From the NCBI RefSeq assembly GCF_021347895.1, contig NC_067121.1, positions 37,001,974 to 37,065,973 of the forward strand: a stretch of DNA of 64,000 nucleotides. Reading direction: 5' to 3'. Below the pieces are notes generated by a model that was not told the origin of the DNA, did not search any database, and was given only the letters and a program-made list of their open reading frames with translations. The position numbers were made by a program, and so were the translations under genes. Source of the DNA: Acanthochromis polyacanthus (taxonomy: Eukaryota; Chordata; Actinopteri; Pomacentridae). Numbering within the stretch: position 1 is the stretch's first letter; every line of letters starts with the position of its first letter. Positions 46,506-59,277 of this stretch are shown piece after piece.

Positions 46506-46900
46506 TGTTACGTTCCGTGGTGTGTTTGCGTAGATAAAGAAGGTTGTGTTTTTTTCTCTCTTTTCCCTGTTCTCAGGTTACACCCAGTGGGAGTGGCCAG
46601 GTGCACCTGCGGCTCCTTACAATCAGCAGGGAGAGTTAAAAGATGAGCCAACCTGATCACCGTTACCAGTGGGCCAGATCAGCTGCTAGAGTGCTGCGTC
46701 TGTGTCTCACATTCTGTTTACGGCCAGGCGTTTAGTGATTAACGGACCGTGTGTGATAGTGTGACCAGCTTGGTACTTAAGGAGCTCGCTTTGTGCTGGA
46801 TTCTGTTTTTTTTAATGTTCTTTTTGTCAATACATTTTCGTTTTTTGTGTTACGCGATCAGTTTCCTTCCTCTTTACTCGGGTTTCTTTATATGTTACGT
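46506..46900 (+). repeat. LTR-like block
   Basis: Starts TGTTACGTTCCGTGGTGTG and contains GGTTACACCCAGTGGGAGTG, CAGGTGCACCTGCGGCTCC and GATCACCGTTACCAGTGGG. I recognise this series from teleost gypsy-type LTRs. The 3' end was not found (a second TGTTACG occurs near 46891) and there is no target duplication. Confidence 0.4.
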
Positions 46901-49449
46901 CTCCGAGAACTATGCGGATGAGGGGAGTAAAGGAAATCGGCTTTCCACGAGGTACAACTTTAATTAGAAAAGGTAAGTAACTCCAGAAAACAGTCAAACA
47001 TGTTGTTCGTACACAGTAATTACCAATGGAATTATATAGAAAATCCAAAAAAAAAAAGTCACAGAGATGAATAGACCATTAATTATACTTTTTCTCATGT
47101 ATATGATACTTTGCATTTAAACGTAGCATTTAAACATATGCAATAAAGTTTCCTGTGTTGTTTAATACAAAAGAATGAGTGCAATTTTGTTATGCCTCAT
47201 TCTGTGTAGAGACCAGTGGAGGAGCGAGAGTCAGAAAGTTTGAAGGATTTTCTTGACAGCTTTGAAAGTTGTTCACAGTTGGAAACTGTAGTGTGGCAAC
47301 TGTATCTAAATCTGAGACAACAGTGACTAGATAATCCATTTTTCTGCCATTTGGACCTCTCAAATTAAAGCGAGGATTGACATTCAGAAAGGATTAGATT
47401 TGTTTTTTGAGTTTTTTCTTTCTGTCTTTGTGAAACAGTTTGTGATATGTGCCACAGCCGCCCTCCATCTGGCTCGTAGTCCACAGCTTGATGGGCTGTT
47501 TTTACCATCGTATAGATTACCATCAAAGCATCCCGCCGTTCTTTCCCCTAACCCCTCAAGCACGTTCAAGGCATTTTTTCTTACTCTAAGCCCTGCTTTC
47601 TGCTCAGAACAGTTGTAGAGTTGTTATCTGAGTTACTGTAGTTTTTCTATCAGCTCTAACTCATCTGACCTCTCATTAACAATCATGACTTTATACATTA
47701 AAATGCTGCCACATGATTGGTTGATTGGAGAGGTGCATGAATATATAAGGTTTTGGTAGCATTCTGCAAAAAAACAGCTGCTTTTGTAGGGTTTTATAGT
47801 GAACCTGAAAGCACAACGATGACCACTGGTGAATATTTATCCACCGTTGCATCAGTGTGAGGTAATGCTCTGGATTGCATTCCTTGGAAAGCAGGAAAAA
47901 TGTTTCCCCGGTGTTTCCACAGGGGGATTAGTTGAAAGCAGTTCCATTTTCATGTAAGGAGCCTCTCTTTCCTTTTTTTCGCCTCAGCTGCTCAGCCCTC
48001 TCAGAGCCCTGCAGGGATTTACACCTGTGGCCACCAGCCCTCAGGGGAAGCAGTGCTCGCTCACGGCCTTTTTCTCTGTTCGGTCAAGTCACAGCGGAGA
48101 TAACGAAAGTTCTGTTTGATTACTTTTTGACAGGCGTTCATCTTTTAGCATTTATTATCTTCAAAGAGCCATGAGTTATTAGCGCAAACCGAGAGTTCTT
48201 TCTGTCGTTGCGTTCCTGTTTTATTCAACAGCAAAAAGCTATTTTTTTTTATTGATTTGTGAAACTTTCTGACACTTCAGCGCACTACAGAGGTGTTATT
48301 AAAGTAAACTTTCTCTGCCTTGTTTTGAACAGTTTCCCGGTGAGAGCACAAATCTAATTAGCTGGCATTATAAAAGAATGAAGAGCAACAAAAAGTGAAA
48401 GGTCTTCTCTTTCTGTTCTTCTCTCTCTGCATTTTTTGGACTCAAGGCCCACTTCTAATTAGCAACGTGAAATGTACGTCCTTATTTAAGAGAGGTTAGA
48501 CTGTTAAGCTGCCGGAGCGTGTTCTGGGTTTGTTCTAAAGGTCAGCGCTGGTGTTTGTATCGCCGCTCTCTTTTTATCATTGTAGTAATAAAAGCAAATA
48601 CAACTAGGCAGCTATTGATTGCCGTCATTGATTAAACCTGCAGTGCTGCTCTGAAATGCCAATACAAATGGAGGGACCATATGGAGAGAAACAATTACCA
48701 CAAGATTAAATGAGCTATGATCATGTCATCTGCTCATATTTTATATTCTCTGTTCATAGGGGGAATCTCTTCTTTAGTTTGGACAGTGCAGCAAAAAGTA
48801 CAACTGAACCAGCTGTAAATCACAAACTTTGCTCAGGAATTTTAATGTAATGTCTGTATGTTTGTACTTACATAGTATTATATGCAGTGAATGTGTTGCT
48901 GTGTGTATACATTCCAACATACTTTTTTTTAATATAATGTAGCTCATGAAACATATGTTCAAAATGCTTTTAAAGCACATTTTAGAAGATGTATTTACAT
49001 GAACTGTTTCAATTGACTCTTTACAAAATCTGCTACTTGTCTATGCAGCTGCTTTAGATTTATATGTGAGCATGTACTGTATGAAGACATCACAATTATG
49101 CAACAGGTAGATAAAATAGATAATTAACTTTCAAATGCATACATTGTGATATTACAACACGGTCTCACGGGGGCTGGATATTAATGACCTTGACTGCTAA
49201 GACCCCATGAAATTCATTTCTTTTCCTCATTTAAGCACTTTATGATCATTGTCATAGTATTTGAATTTTCACAAATATTCCATTTATACATCCATTCATC
49301 ATTTTTTTTCTTTTTTCTTTTTGAAAAGCCAGAACTACTAAGAGCATAACAGATAAAATACAGTCAGTTAATTTTCCCAGGAGAAGGGATGAATCAGGGT
49401 TGGGGTTAAGTGTCATATAGTTACTGAACTGCCTCCATTCAGCTCAGTA
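46901..49449. other. No gene; candidate conserved non-coding block at 48150-48700
   Basis: No exons or transposon ends were recognised. Within 48150-48700 the sequence is unlike the surrounding AT-rich filler, and the 10-mer TCTAATTAGC occurs twice (48353-48362 and 48454-48463). TAATTA is the core bound by many homeodomain proteins. This is suggestive of an enhancer but unproven. Confidence 0.3.
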
Positions 49450-49548
49450 GTTTGGTTGGTTGGTTGGTTGGTTGGCTGGTTGGTTGGTTGGTTGGGAGCA
49501 TGAGTGGGTGGTTGGTTGGTTGGTTGGTTGGTTGGTTGGTTGGTTGGT
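49450..49548 (+). repeat. (GGTT)n microsatellite in two blocks
   Basis: Two arrays of GGTT units (49453-49493, with one GGCT variant, and 49509-49548) are separated by GGGAGCATGAGTGGGT. The repeated GG pairs could fold into two-layer G-quadruplexes. The complementary-strand frame reading PTNQPTNQ is an artefact of this repeat. Confidence 0.95.
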
Positions 49549-49799
49549 GCATATTTACAATTTCCTGGAGTGTCTAAGAGAATATTCAGCACAAATGGCC
49601 TGAACTGTGGCACGTTGGTGCTCCAACTGCGGTATGCTCCTTTTCACAATATTACACACATTACAACAACAGAATCATCTCTCTCCAAACACCCTATTCA
49701 CCTGATTGGGCTTTATGTAATTTTTCCATCCTCTTCAAAATGGAATTCAAGTTGAAAGGTCACTTTTTTAGGGGAACAAGTGTCGCCTACAAATGATGC

Positions 49800-50110
49800 T
49801 TAATGTGTTATATAAAGCAGTTTTTATTGCAGGAACATTGGGAGCAGTGTATTATTTTTTTGTTAGAATTAACAGAAAAAACACATTAAGCAGTGAGGCT
49901 TCAAAATATGGTCAATTGACTTTGTTGGACAAAACCAGGCTAGCTACTGGTTTCTAGCCTTTATGCTAAGCTATGCTAATCATTGGCTATAGCCTTGTAC
50001 TGTATTCACCGTACAAAGAAAAGTTCTGTCAATCTTCTTATCTAAATTGTAGCAAGATAGCATTTTCCAAATATGAAAGTATTGTGTTAGGAACAATTAT
50101 ACACACTATT
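49800..50110 (+). repeat. Dispersed teleost repeat, TTTATGCTAAGCTA family, copy 2
   Basis: Has GACAAAACCAGGCTAGCTAC, TTTATGCTAAGCTATGCTAA, GGCTATAGCC, then CACCGTACAAAGAAAAG, CAATCTTCTTATCTAA and TATTGTGTTAGGAAC, in the order of a well-known fish repeat. The core is shared with 11745-11920. Confidence 0.6.
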
Positions 50111-51649
50111 TGGGACGAGCTAAAAACTTGTCATCCATTCTAACCCTTTGAAGGCAGTCTTATTTAGTTTTATTCTAAAGAGAGAATTCTCAGTAAATCT
50201 GGCTTCACGGTTACACTGTAATAATACTTTTGGTTGCAATTCTGTCTTCTACAGTCTACAAAGCCATTAGTTACTTCAGAAGTCTGTCCAAGGTAAGGCC
50301 AGTCTTTATCAGATCATTGATTACCAGCTCAGTAAACTTTGCTATCGGAGCATGGCCTTCAGTTACACATTACATTCAGCTCCAGATGCTCTCTCATGTG
50401 ATGTATAAAGATAGAGAAGGTTATGTAGTTTAGCCTTCCAGTTACATATGAGTATTTAATTTTTCCGACATAGCCCCATGTAGTAAAAATGAGTGATGAG
50501 AGTAAGGAAGCAGCGTTTAGAGGATGAAGTCGTGATTGAGTCGTGCACAGCGGATGGATAGGTTAGCCTTCGTTCAGCTTTGTAGTCCGGGTCCCTACTC
50601 TCATTCCTAGATCAACAATGAAACCGTGTTCTGAAATTATCCTCCCAGGTGACCTTGAGCTCCCCTCCAACCCCCTCCCCTCAATTGGTATTCACTGGCA
50701 ACTGTGCCTAAGCCAGAGCAGCAGTTATTTCACACTACATCAAAATGCCGTGTAGGGGCACAACACCTCATCCCACCGCCGTGGAGCGAGGAGGGGAGGA
50801 GGTGAGGTAGAGACGGAGTCAGCAGACGAAAGAGACGGGAAGGGAGGAGGAGTGAGGTGGAAGGTGACCAGGGAGAGTATGAATATTGAATGCTTAATGT
50901 AATTTCCCTTCATCTTTGCATGTGTGTCGACGCTGTGAAAGTGATATCAGTGACAGGGAAAGATTCACAGGGGGCCCAGCAGCAAGACTTGCTATGAATC
51001 CCCCTCAGTACTCGAGCGTGGCCCCTGGCCCTCAACCTGACAACCTCTCCAAATGAACCAGTGCTGTACAGTGGTTTGAATAATTATTACTGATTTTACT
51101 GTACACTCTTAACCTCTCTTCTCCATTTCAGATTGAAACTTTAATGCGTGCGACTTCTTGTCCGGTGTCCTTTGCAGTCATGCATAGTGTGAACAGAGCG
51201 ACACGTGCTGCAAAAAGCAATTATTTCAGATTTAGTACTTTAATACTAGAAACTTTGAAGTGTTTTAATCCTAGGCTTATGATACAGTACAGGAGTCTGG
51301 AAGCCCTCACTACTTACTGGTGGGTGGAAAACTGACAAGCTTACTTCATTGACTGTCTCGAAAGCGTTTAAAAAATGTCAGTAGCTTTCAAGTCCAGACT
51401 GAAAAATGACAAAAACTATAAGAGGAATTACTGTAAAGTGTTCTCCAGGTGCTCCACATTAGCGGTTTCCTGCTGACTTTGGAGAGTTTTCAGTTATCCA
51501 GTGATCTCCAAACGGTGAGCTACTGAACCTGTCTTTCCTCCATAAGTGTAATGTCTCAACAGTGATTGGATGGATTGTTTTAAAATTGGATGCAGAGATT
51601 CATGCTCCCCTCAGGATGAGCTAGAATGACTTCTATGATCTTGTAGTTT
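50111..51649. other. No gene; purine-rich tract at 50782-50877
   Basis: The tract GGAGCGAGGAGGGGAGGAGG and onward is almost entirely purine for ~95 bases. It lies next to a C-rich stretch (CTCCCCTCCAACCCCCTCCC, 50657-50676). Such purine strands can adopt triplex or quadruplex structures. No reading frame or promoter was recognised. Confidence 0.4.
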
Positions 51650-51921
51650 TTTTCATTCGAGATGATTTTGCTTTTCCTGCAGGTTTTTATGTATTTCTCT
51701 GAGGTAATGTTTGTGATTTTTAGGTTTGTTCTGTCTTTCTCTAGCAGTTCTGCCTCTCTTTGGGGTAGTTTTTGTGGGTTGTGTCTTTACATTGTAGCTT
51801 TGAGGGGATTTTTTGTAGGAGTTTTTTGTACCTGTTTGGTACCATTATGTGTCTCTTTAGGGATGTTTTGAGTCTCTCTGTGGGCTGATTTTAAATCTTT
51901 TAGGAATGTTTTCTTTCTATA
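51650..51921 (+). repeat. Degenerate tandem repeat, left part
   Basis: Loose tandem units of about 24-28 bases built on TTTTGTGTCTCTTTGGGG with many changes, for example GCCTCTCTTTGGGGTAGTTT, TATGTGTCTCTTTAGGGATG and TTTTGAGTCTCTCTGTGGG. The array stops where the Tc1 element begins and resumes after it, so it was one array before insertion. The frame at 51662-51871 is a by-product of it. Confidence 0.7.
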
Positions 51922-51928
51922 TACACAC

Positions 51929-51948
51929 GTGGACAAAATTGTTGGTAC
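51929..51948 (-). promoter_or_regulatory. Outer left direct repeat (predicted transposase-binding site)
   Basis: GTGGACAAAATTGTTGGTAC, matched by the outer right copy in inverted orientation at 53535-53554. Role inferred from IR/DR elements of this superfamily. Confidence 0.7.
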
Positions 51949-52116
51949 CCCTCAGTTAAAGAAGGAAAAACCCACAATTCTCACTGAAATCACTTGAAAC
52001 TCACAAAAGTAACAATAAATAAAAATTTATTGAAAATTAAATAATCAAAATCAGCCATCACTTTTGAATTGTTGATTAACATAATTATTTAAAAAAAACA
52101 AACTAATGAAATAGGG

Positions 52117-52136
52117 CTGGACAAAAATGATGGTAC
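52117..52136 (-). promoter_or_regulatory. Inner left direct repeat (predicted transposase-binding site)
   Basis: CTGGACAAAAATGATGGTAC, differing from the outer site at only three positions; its inverted partner is at 53348-53367. Confidence 0.7.
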
Positions 52137-52143
52137 CCATAAC

Positions 52144-53280
<1,137 letters not shown>

Positions 53281-53347
53281 TCAGTTAAATGACACACCTG
53301 AGTTAATCATGTCACTCTGGTCAAATAGTTTTCAATCTTTTATAGAG

Positions 53348-53367
53348 GTACCATCATTTTTGTCCAG
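53348..53367 (+). promoter_or_regulatory. Inner right direct repeat (predicted transposase-binding site)
   Basis: GTACCATCATTTTTGTCCAG, the reverse complement of the inner left site. Confidence 0.7.
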
Positions 53368-53534
53368 GCCTGTTTCATTAGTTTGTTTTTTAAAATAATT
53401 ATGTTAATCAACAATTCAAAAGTAATGGCTGTTTTTGATTATTTAATTTTCAATAAATTTTTATTTATTGTTACTTTTGTGAGTTTCAAGTGATTTCAGT
53501 GAGAATTGTGGGTTTTTCCTTCTTTAACTGAGGG

Positions 53535-53554
53535 GTACCAACAATTTTGTCCAC
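53535..53554 (+). promoter_or_regulatory. Outer right direct repeat (predicted transposase-binding site)
   Basis: GTACCAACAATTTTGTCCAC, the exact reverse complement of the outer left site. Confidence 0.7.
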
Positions 53555-53561
53555 GTGTGTA

Positions 53562-53745
53562 GGACTATTTTTTGTATTTTGTGTCTCTTTGGGTCCATTT
53601 TGTGACTCTTTAAGGTTGTTTTGAGTGTCTTTAGGGCTACCTTGTTTTGTGTGCATCTGTGTCATTGTTTTCAGTCTCTTTTGGGTAGTTTCCCTCCTTT
53701 TTTTTGGTCATTTTGAACTTTTTTGCATCTTTCTGTGATAATAAT
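53562..53745 (+). repeat. Degenerate tandem repeat, right part
   Basis: Continues the array at 51650-51921: TTTTGTGTCTCTTTGGGTCC, TTTTGTGACTCTTTAAGG, TTTTGAGTGTCTTTAGGG, TTTTCAGTCTCTTTTGGG. The units are the same kind, confirming that the Tc1 element interrupted a pre-existing array. Confidence 0.7.
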
Positions 53746-55794
53746 ATTTGAGATCTTTACACGCTCGTAAACAATAAACAGACATACATTTCATTTAGAA
53801 GAGCATTTGTTTGAATGACAAGGCTATGAAACAATTCCCTATTAGGCTATTTTCAAAAATACATTTCTTAAATGAGCTTACCAACTAAAATCCTCTACAG
53901 TGTACCTGCAAAGCAATTTAATACAATGTCCTTGCAACAAATCCTTTCATTCGAAATCTTATTGGATTTAATTTTGTCGACATTGTTTCAGAGGGATGCT
54001 GATTCAACTTTTGCAATTTTGAATGCTGTGTTATATTGGAGTATTGAACTGGGGAGATGCTTTGTAATATTCTGCTGTCTATAACTCGGGGCAAAGCATG
54101 AAACAGTCTGGCATTGCAGGAAGAAGATTCAATTGGGACATTTAGCTCCATCATCAGTTGTAAAGACTAACCTGCAGGTGTAACTGCCGTCTTTCTTGCT
54201 GTTTTGTGCTGAAATGCTTCATATAAAGGGATGTTCATGATGAGGATGTTGAAATGTCTCATGTCTGTCCTGAGCTGCACACAAGCCATGTGTGTTCTTC
54301 TGTGTCTGACCCTGTTTGAAACTAAATTTAATCCTCCACTAGAACCACCGCAATTTCTACTCTTAAAGTATTTGCACTTAAGGATATAGAGAAGAAGCAG
54401 CACTTTTTGCTCAGCCAGAACAAATCCAGATTAATAGCTGAAGACTCAATGCTTAGCCTTGTAGCACATTTTGAAAGAACAAATAAACATAGCATGAAGA
54501 TGTCTGAACACAATGTTAAAACAGCTGCTTCTGGAGCAGGCAGATTTCAGTAAAAAAATAAAAAAGCACTATATTGAAAGTCGGTTTGACATATTATGAC
54601 ATATTAAGTGACATTTTCCTGTGCTGCATTCATTTTACCAAAAAAACAAACAAGAAAAAGTTTCTCGTGCATAACTTCCAGCAAACTCTCCAAAAACACT
54701 TTTAATAATGGCATCTGTACAGGAAAGCAGCCAGATGTATTTTTGATCCTCTCAGAAGTGTGTTCACACGTGCCTTGTCTGCAAAAATCCCTCTGAAGCC
54801 TCCGATGCTTTACGCCACAGGGTGTGTGTGAGTATTTCTGGACTGCAAGGTGATAATTGCAATTTGCACTCAGCGGGCTGATGCTGAGATGCGTGGACCA
54901 GTAGGAGGCGTGATAGCAAACAACTCGCTGCAGGGTTTATATGGAGGCCTGGAAGTGCTGGAAGTGCATGAAAATCTTCTTCTGTGAATATACTGTGTCC
55001 GTTTATCAGCGCTGCACTGGTTTGACAGGCGGTGTATCCACTGTGCTGCCTTTGATTTGGAAACAGTCGGCATATCTGCAGGTCTGCTAAAGACCAAGAG
55101 AGACCTATTTATTACAGCCAACAACATGAAAGTGATGAGAGCCCAAAGCACATACTGATGAGTTGTGCTATCGTTAAGGTGCATTCAAGGACATCCTGCA
55201 GCGGATTTCAAATGTGATGTGATTACATCCTAAGTCACCATGAGGTCAAGTGGACATCAGTTCTCCTGGGGAGCTGCAAACAAAATTTAGCATTACTTTG
55301 CTCATGAAAACAGCGATGAGTGAAAAGAAAGGACACTAGAGAGAAACAGTGGAAAGAAGTGATCTTGTGTGCAGTTTTCGCTAGTTCACGGCCAACGCCT
55401 GTGATTTTTTTTTTTCTGTAGCAAGTAGGGATGTAGTTAGCTGTTATTATCCAAGTAAGACCCAATTCAGTTCGCATTTCAAGGAGATAGCTGGTGTGCT
55501 TTCAACACATTTGACCTCTGTCAGCTTGATGCACAGCCTTAAATCAGGGACTTTTTAAAGAAATGCCACAAAGGAAGGGTTGCAGTCATGTTTTCATCCA
55601 TCTGATGGATACCTAGTGGTTCGGATATTTGCTGTTCTGTACAAAGACGGCAGCTGATAATCTACTCACCTTGTACGCTGCAACCACAAAGCCAAACATA
55701 CAGTGAAGTTCTGAACTTATTTTCTTCCATTTTATAAGTGAGGATTGTGCTCTGAGTGTTGCAGAACTTACACTTACTACTGCACCTGAACGAA
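53746..55794. other. No recognised feature
   Basis: About 2 kb with only short chance frames. No recognisable element ends. Confidence 0.45.
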
Positions 55795-56101
55795 AATTAC
55801 GTATAAAAGATGGACGTAGCTTTTGGGGTCTGAGTGAAGCCAACATGCAAGTCTCTTAAACCTGCATTCCTTCTACTGACCAGCAGAGGGCGACTCCTGT
55901 GGTCAGATTGTGTAGAAGTCTAAGAAAAATGTGTTTACCTAAGTAAGTAATTAATTAATTTGTTTATGTTTTTAATCTCTAGTTTCAAGACTTTTGAAAA
56001 CCACTCATTATGTAAATTCTGATCATATTTAGAGTACAGTTGATAGTAAAACAGGATGTGTTGTTTGGTGGAACTACTTTGTGATTGACAGATTGCTACT
56101 G
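55795..56101 (+). repeat. CCAGCAGAGGGCGACTC-family repeat, copy C
   Basis: Starts GTATAAAAGATGGACGTAGC, then GAGTGAAGCCAACATGCAAG, the core CCAGCAGAGGGCGACTC (55880-55896), AGATTGTGTAGAAGTCTAAG, and ends near GTGATTGACAGATTGCTAC. The best-preserved 5' half among the copies here. A short TTAATTAATT insertion lies near 55950. Confidence 0.78.
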
Positions 56102-58233
56102 TATGAGCAATATGTCCTCAGGTTTTCCAACCCTTGCTTGTTCCGTCTGGTTTCAAAATACCAAGGCGGTTATGGCTTAGTTTCAAAATTAAGGATTCAA
56201 AACAGAAGTACACAAACCAATGATTGATGTATCAGTGGCTGCATCTGTCTTTTACATAAAGTCTTTGATGGAGATTCATACAAAAAACAGAAACTAGCTT
56301 TATACACTGATTTCTTGTCACTTGGTTGCTTAGCTTCAAGAGCGTCCGCCATCCACGCCTTTCTGCTGTCCAACAAAGGCGGCCTGAGCCAGACCATTTC
56401 AGAAATTGTCAGAAATATCCGTTGGTTCGACACTGACATCCCGCATTTATGACACACTCAAAATCAGTTTATGCATATGAATTTTGTCCCTTTATGCCCA
56501 GTAACACAAAGAGCAGCTGCTCTAGTGCAGGCAGAGCTCCGAGCAGCACAGTTGATGTTACACATGACTGAGCAGTGGAAAAAAAACAGCAGCATTTTAC
56601 AAATTTAAACATGGAAAGCAGAACACTCAGACGAGATGAACTCTCACAAGAAGATCAGTTTTCATTTTCTTCATCTCATCGCTTCAGCTCACACACACAG
56701 ACACACACTACCAGACTATAGGTCACCACATGAGACCATGAAACTGCCACTTTGTCTGCACAAGCCATCTATAAGGCAGCATCCTGTTGCTTTTCACTGC
56801 ATCAATGGCCTCCTTTCTTGTATCATTTGCTTGTAGGATTTGTCACAAGACTGGATATACCTGGAAAGGTATTAGTTGTTCATGGTAGGTGTTAAAATAT
56901 CCATCTTGGTCTTGGAGAATCAAAAGAATACAAACAAACATCACTTATAGATCCACATGTGCACACAGGTAGCACATGTGCTTGTAGTCAGTACCAATAA
57001 AGTCAAGAAAAAATCACAAAAGACGTGGTGGATTTTCCATCGTTTTTGTTATATGCTTTAATCTCAGAAGTACTTACTCGCAGGTTTTTAGTGGCTGATT
57101 CAAATAAACAGCAGCTTTTACCGCCATCCATCGTCACTTTTGATTTCCTTCGCGCCGTCTGCTGGACTCAACCCCAATCCCACTGATCCCTGCCGAAAAC
57201 ACGACGATGTGAGTTTCGTGAATATATAGCTTTGTTCTTTAAAGAGAAAACAGTTTTGTGAAACAGCTGGGTGCTGTAGTGTCTAATTAATGCTGTATGT
57301 GGAATCAGCGCTAAGTAAACTACACTGTTCATGCTAATGAGGGAACATGCTTGTTTCATGTACTAAGTGTGTACATGGAGAGTGTAACAGATGTGCCGCT
57401 GTCATAAATGTGCAACCTGCATTAGAGAAATATAGCAACAGACAGCGAAGCAGCGACGAGGGTAAGATCAGAGGGAAGTGAATGAGATGAATCACTGAAA
57501 CGTGTTATTAAATGCAAAATATGAAACATGCAGTCTGATGTCTGGCAACTCCAGCTAAAGCTATGAGAGAAGAGGTGTCCTGGAGCGTTAAAAGCAGCAC
57601 TGGTAAAATTCTTTAAACATAGCAATCAAACCCTAATACATTTTGCTATGTTAATGATGTCACTGCATAACTATTCTAATTCTATAATCATCCACACCAA
57701 TAAAGGCGGTAACAGATCAAACATATTATGATGATCAAAGCGAAGTCCACAGAGCCTCAACATTATCAGTGGTACATAAATAATAAATTATGTAAAAATA
57801 TATTAAACATTTAGAAAGTGTTAAAGTTAAACTCATTAAAAAGTTTTAACGTATTTTTTTAATCAAAGACATTAATTTATAAATCATGCCAGTCATTGTA
57901 TACTTCCTGATGTTTTTCATATTACTTTGTATTCCTGTATTTTTTAAAATAATTTACTGTTCTTTTACAGTTTACCGTATTCACTTAATTTACAGTTGCT
58001 AATTACTAAAATCATCAAAAAAGTATCTATTTACATGTTAACTGTAAACAAAGAACAAAAACGGTAAAAAAAAAAAGATACACAAAAAACTATGTTCATG
58101 TTTGGTCGTAAAATTATGTTGTTTTTTTTACTTTAAGTCAGCTGAAATTATCAATATTCTGCAGATATTTGCAAATATTTTCACTGGTTTTTACACTTTT
58201 GAACCATAACGTTGTTCCAGTGTGTTTAACATG
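56102..58233. other. No recognised gene; very AT-rich from 57630
   Basis: Minus-strand frames at 56197-56457 and 57168-57625 have no recognised domains. The final ~550 bases are strongly AT-rich with several T and A runs. Confidence 0.45.
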
Positions 58234-58508
58234 TACCCATCAGGCGTGACATTCTGACCGCTGACGGGTGAAATGAAAAACACTGATTGTCTCTTCAATA
58301 TGGCACCTCTTAGTGGGTTGGATATATAGGCAGCAAGTGAACATTTTGTCCTAGTTAGAAGCAGGAAAAATGGGCATGGGCAATGGGTGAGGATTTGAGC
58401 GAGTTTGACGTGGGCCAAACTGCGATGGATAGACTCCAAAACTGCAGCTCTTGCAGGGTGTTCCTGGTCTGCAGTGGTCGGTATCTATCAAAAGTGGTCC
58501 AAGGAAGG

Positions 58509-58623
58509 TTGTTTTATGGCACTGATCCAGGGTGTTTTCTCCTGACTAGATCCTTATTGTGTTGCATCTACTCTCAGATGAACATTGCTTTGGATAAAAG
58601 CGTCCGCTAAATGAAACTATAGA
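58509..58623 (+). mobile_element. SINE 3' fragment with 8-bp target duplication
   Basis: Flanked by AAGGAAGG at 58501-58508 and 58624-58631, which splits the transposase sequence exactly. The 3' part GCTTTGGATAAAAGCGTC and CGCTAAATGAAAC is the well-known tail of a teleost SINE family, preceded by ATCCAGGGTGTTTTCTCCTG. Only 115 bp, so 5'-truncated with no tRNA head. Confidence 0.85.
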
Positions 58624-58752
58624 AAGGAAGGCACAGTGACAGAGGCAGGATCAAGGGCGGCCAGGACTCATTGACGCACAGGAGAGAAGGCTGGCCCATG
58701 TGGACTGATCCAAAAGACGAGCCACTGTTGCCCAGTTAACGCTGGTTCTGAT

Positions 58753-59277
58753 CAGGCGTAAACTAACCGTGATGTCACCCGTTGGTTTCAACGCCGAGAA
58801 AATGAAGCCCGGATTTTGCTACTTCCTGGTCGCCGTTTTGGATTTTTTGGAGCCAGTGACGTAAAAAGCGTCATCAAACAGACTGGACCGGAGAGCAACT
58901 AGGGGCAGGATTGGCTGAGGACTCTCTTATCCCGCCCACATTTTACCGCAGAGGCTTCTGTTGCTGTCTATCAAGTATAGCCACGCCCCCTGGCTCCGCC
59001 AACTTTAACAATTTATTTAAAATTCAGTATTGGTTTATTTTAAGATCGGCCACCTGATCTCTCATTTTGACCATGAAAACTAACGGGAAAATAATCCTGA
59101 GCTGTAGAAAATCAGTCTATCAAATTTTATTTTTTCCAAAAATGAATTGGGGTCTATGGAGAAAAAGCTTTTTGGAGCCAACCCTAGCGGACGGCGTGAT
59201 ATTGCAAGTTTTTGACACTTCCGGGTTGGCTTCAATTCTGGAGCCAGATGCTACGTCCATCTTTATATACAGTCTAT
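58753..59277 (-). mobile_element. 525-bp unclassified element with 9-bp target duplication
   Basis: Flanked by GGTTCTGAT at 58744-58752 and 59278-59286, which rejoin the Tc1 host sequence when the insert is removed. On the minus strand it begins ATAGACTGTATATAAAGATG, the same start as repeat copies A and D, and ends GACATCACGGTTAGTTTACG followed by CCTG. The internal sequence contains GGGGGCGTGGCTATACTTGA, a TATA-like motif and GATGACGCTTTTTACGTC. No open frame. No clear terminal inverted repeat links its two ends. A 9-bp duplication occurs in Mutator-type elements but is also within the range of retrotransposition, so the class is open. Confidence 0.85.

Noticed and set aside
49450..49548. 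CRISPR-like or telomere-like array
   Set aside because: Repeat unit is four bases with no spacers, and GGTT is not the vertebrate telomere repeat TTAGGG.
49413..49613. Minus-strand frame with PTNQ repeats
   Set aside because: It is a by-product of the (GGTT)n microsatellite.
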